A DNA stretch of 8,541 nucleotides from Elusimicrobiota bacterium (GTDB lineage: Bacteria; Elusimicrobiota; Elusimicrobia; 2-02-FULL-39-32): assembly GCA_016193115.1 (NCBI GenBank), contig JACPSV010000055.1, positions 1 through 8,541 on the forward strand. Reading direction: 5' to 3'. The notes beneath the pieces are model-generated. The model ran no database searches, was not told the origin of the DNA, and saw only the letters and a program-made list of their open reading frames with translations. Both the position numbers and the translations under genes were made by a program. Positions 7,122 to 8,541 of the stretch are shown here, piece by piece (within the stretch, counting starts at the first letter, position 1; every line of letters starts with the position of its first letter).

Positions 7122-7830
7122 GAAAATTGCAGCGGTCATTCCGGCTTACAATGAAGAAGGTAAAATCGGTGTGGTCGTTTCCAAAGTTTTGGCGGAAAAA
7201 CAAGTGGAACGGGTGATCGTCGTGGACGATGGCTCCACCGATAGAACCGTAGAAGAGGCCGAAAAAGAAGGAGCTCTGGTTCTCAGGCAGGGCAAGAATT
7301 CCGGCGTGGGAGCCGCGATCCGCGCCGGGCTCCATTACGCGAAGCAGAACGGTTATTCCATCGCCGTCATTTTGGGCGGCGACGATCAGGACAATCCCGA
7401 TGAAATGCACCGCATCCTCTACCCGATTTTGCACGACCGCTTCGTTTTTGTTCAGGGATCCCGATACATGCCGGGCGGAACACGCATCAACATTCCTCTT
7501 TTTAGGCGGGTGACGACGGAAATTTTTTCCATTCTTTTGCACACCCTGCTTTCTTATCCCATCACGGACGGAACGAACGGTTTTAGAGCTTTCCGACTCA
7601 GCATTCTGGACAATCCTTCCATCCGCATTGATCAGGAGTGGCTCAACCACTATGAGTTAGAGCCCTACCTTTTCTATAAAGCGATTGATTGCGGTTTGCC
7701 CGTGACGGAAGTCCCCGTGACCAAACGGTATCCGGAAAATAGGAAAGGGTACACCAAGATGGTTCCGATCCTGTCCTGGTGGTCCATACTCCGCCCTCTT
7801 CTTTTCCTGAAGTTGGGAATCGCAAAATGA
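7114..7830 (+). CDS. GT2 family glycosyltransferase, DPM1-like polyprenyl-phosphate sugar synthase
   Basis: A 238-residue cytoplasmic GT-A enzyme that probably transfers a sugar from a nucleotide donor to polyprenyl phosphate. Motifs are IPAYNEE (9-15), [10 protein letters not shown] (36-45), [11 protein letters not shown] (62-72), [10 protein letters not shown] (88-97) with the metal-binding aspartates, [20 protein letters not shown] and [10 protein letters not shown]. This is the order seen in the DPM1/DPG-synthase-like GT2 group. There are no C-terminal membrane helices of the GtrB or ArnC kind, so it would be soluble or peripheral. The ATG at 7114 is preferred because AAGGA (7104-7108) lies 5 nt upstream and the protein then starts just before the first beta strand. 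An in-frame TTG at 7096 would add six residues without a better ribosome site. It overlaps the GT-C gene before it by 8 nt and the next gene by ATGA. A lipid-linked product made here would be a natural donor for the two GT-C enzymes; that link is inferred from context. Confidence 0.9.
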   Translation: MSEKIAAVIPAYNEEGKIGVVVSKVLAEKQVERVIVVDDGSTDRTVEEAEKEGALVLRQGKNSGVGAAIRAGLHYAKQNGYSIAVILGGDDQDNPDEMHRILYPILHDRFVFVQGSRYMPGGTRINIPLFRRVTTEIFSILLHTLLSYPITDGTNGFRAFRLSILDNPSIRIDQEWLNHYELEPYLFYKAIDCGLPVTEVPVTKRYPENRKGYTKMVPILSWWSILRPLLFLKLGIAK

Positions 7831-8501
7831 AAATTCCTGCCGCGCCCTCCCTGAAGATACAAGTTCAAATCGGCAAAAATAAGATCGTTGAGGCCGGCGT
7901 GATTGTTGGAGAGCATCCTTCCCGGAAGGTTAAGGATTTGAAACTGGTTTTGGGGAATGACATCGTTTTACGTTCGGGAACGGTTCTCTATTTGGGGAGC
8001 CGGATAGGAGACGGATTGCAAACAGGTCACCATGCCATCATTCGGGAAGAGAATGTGATCGGAAACCATTTTTGTCTTTGGAGCAACTCGGTGATAGATT
8101 ACGGTTGCAGGATTGGGGACAACGTCAAGATCCACTGCAACTGCTACGTGGCTCAGTTCACGACGATCGAAGACGACGTCTTTATGGCTCCGGGCGTGAC
8201 GGTTGCCAATGACCTTCATCCTGGCTCTCCGGACGCCGTGGACTGCATGCGGGGGCCAACAATTAAAAAAGGGGCGCAGATCGGTTGCAATGTGACTCTT
8301 CTTCCACATGTGGTGATTGGGGAACACTCTCTCATCGGCGCGGGAAGTGTTGTCACAAAAGACATTCCTCCTTACTCTCTCGCGTATGGGAATCCTGCTC
8401 GAGTGGTGAAAAAAGTTTCAGATCTTCATTGCCGCGTCAAGGATCACGCGCCCTACCAGTTTTTGCGGAAAGGGGAAACCGTTTATGGCAGAAAAAGTTA
8501 G
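7827..8501 (+). CDS. Left-handed beta-helix (hexapeptide repeat) acyltransferase, WbpD/WlbB-like sugar N-acetyltransferase candidate
   Basis: A 224-residue acyl-CoA-dependent transferase. Hexapeptide repeats of the [LIV]-G-x-x pattern run from about residue 19 to 178, for example [62 protein letters not shown]. After them comes the typical closing segment [11 protein letters not shown] (187-197). A non-repeat loop with VANDLHPGS (126-134) interrupts the helix where related sugar acetyltransferases place active-site residues. The C-terminal 25 residues are polar and unassigned. It shares ATGA with the GT2 stop and overlaps the next gene, an oxidoreductase, by 17 nt. A hexapeptide acyltransferase next to a Gfo/Idh enzyme is the usual arrangement for UDP- or dTDP-linked 3-amino sugars such as UDP-GlcNAc3NAcA, which supports N-acetylation of an amino-sugar nucleotide. 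O-acetylation of the glycan or serine acetylation cannot be excluded. Confidence 0.87.
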   Translation: MKIPAAPSLKIQVQIGKNKIVEAGVIVGEHPSRKVKDLKLVLGNDIVLRSGTVLYLGSRIGDGLQTGHHAIIREENVIGNHFCLWSNSVIDYGCRIGDNVKIHCNCYVAQFTTIEDDVFMAPGVTVANDLHPGSPDAVDCMRGPTIKKGAQIGCNVTLLPHVVIGEHSLIGAGSVVTKDIPPYSLAYGNPARVVKKVSDLHCRVKDHAPYQFLRKGETVYGRKS

Positions 8502-8541
8502 AATTGCGGTCGTTGGGTTGGGTCATTGGGGACCCAACTAT
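8485..8541 (+). CDS. Gfo/Idh/MocA family NAD(P)-dependent sugar oxidoreductase, N-terminal 19 codons only
   Basis: The ATG at 8485 opens a frame that runs to the window edge and reads [19 protein letters not shown]. This is a first beta strand followed by the dinucleotide-binding GLGHWGPN turn, typical of WlbA/WbpB-type sugar-nucleotide dehydrogenases of the Gfo/Idh/MocA family. A Shine-Dalgarno-like AAGGGG lies at 8470-8475, 9 nt upstream. It overlaps the acyltransferase end by 17 nt, so it belongs to the same operon. The family oxidises a sugar hydroxyl to a ketone, for example C3 of UDP-GlcNAc(A), before amination. A DegT/DnrJ/EryC1 aminotransferase would be expected nearby beyond the edge. 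Only 19 residues are visible, so the substrate class is inferred from context. Confidence 0.8.
   Translation, partial: MAEKVRIAVVGLGHWGPNY

Overview
The window looks like a chromosomal stretch from a bacterium with a Gram-negative type envelope: a secreted YceI-type protein, polyprenyl-linked GT-C glycosyltransferases and a surface-glycan gene set. Base composition is mixed, near 50% GC by eye. The genus cannot be read from the sequence. The tight operons and protein style would fit an uncultured phylum such as Omnitrophota, but that is only a guess. No tRNA, rRNA, CRISPR array, insertion sequence or phage gene was seen.

Left half (1-3456, minus strand): a tightly packed housekeeping operon transcribed uvrB -> nadC -> birA. 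uvrB (nucleotide excision repair helicase) is intact and overlaps nadC by an ATGA. nadC (quinolinate phosphoribosyltransferase) appears broken. Its N-terminal and C-terminal halves are in different frames, joined at about 961-964, and about 17 residues next to the active site are missing. birA (biotin-protein ligase without a DNA-binding domain) starts one base after the nadC stop and runs off the left edge.

Middle (3457-4233): a 52-bp divergent gap holds a good sigma70-type promoter (TTGAAC, 17 bp, TATAAT) and a strong Shine-Dalgarno for yceI, a periplasmic lipid-binding family protein. After yceI comes a 65-nt imperfect inverted repeat. It lies exactly where the next gene should start.

Right half (4207/4234-8541, plus strand): an overlapping run of five glycan genes: two GT-C (PMT/ArnT-like) membrane glycosyltransferases, a DPM1-like GT2 glycosyltransferase, a left-handed beta-helix acyltransferase, and the first 19 codons of a Gfo/Idh/MocA oxidoreductase. 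A likely logic is that the GT2 makes a polyprenyl-phosphate sugar used by the GT-C enzymes outside the membrane. The acyltransferase and oxidoreductase would help make an N-acylated amino-sugar nucleotide. The first GT-C gene lacks a conventional start codon upstream of its first membrane helix. An ATT with an ideally placed AAGGAG is the best candidate.

I found no clearly new multi-gene system. The points most worth checking are the nadC lesions and the hairpin with the unconventional start at 4171-4235.
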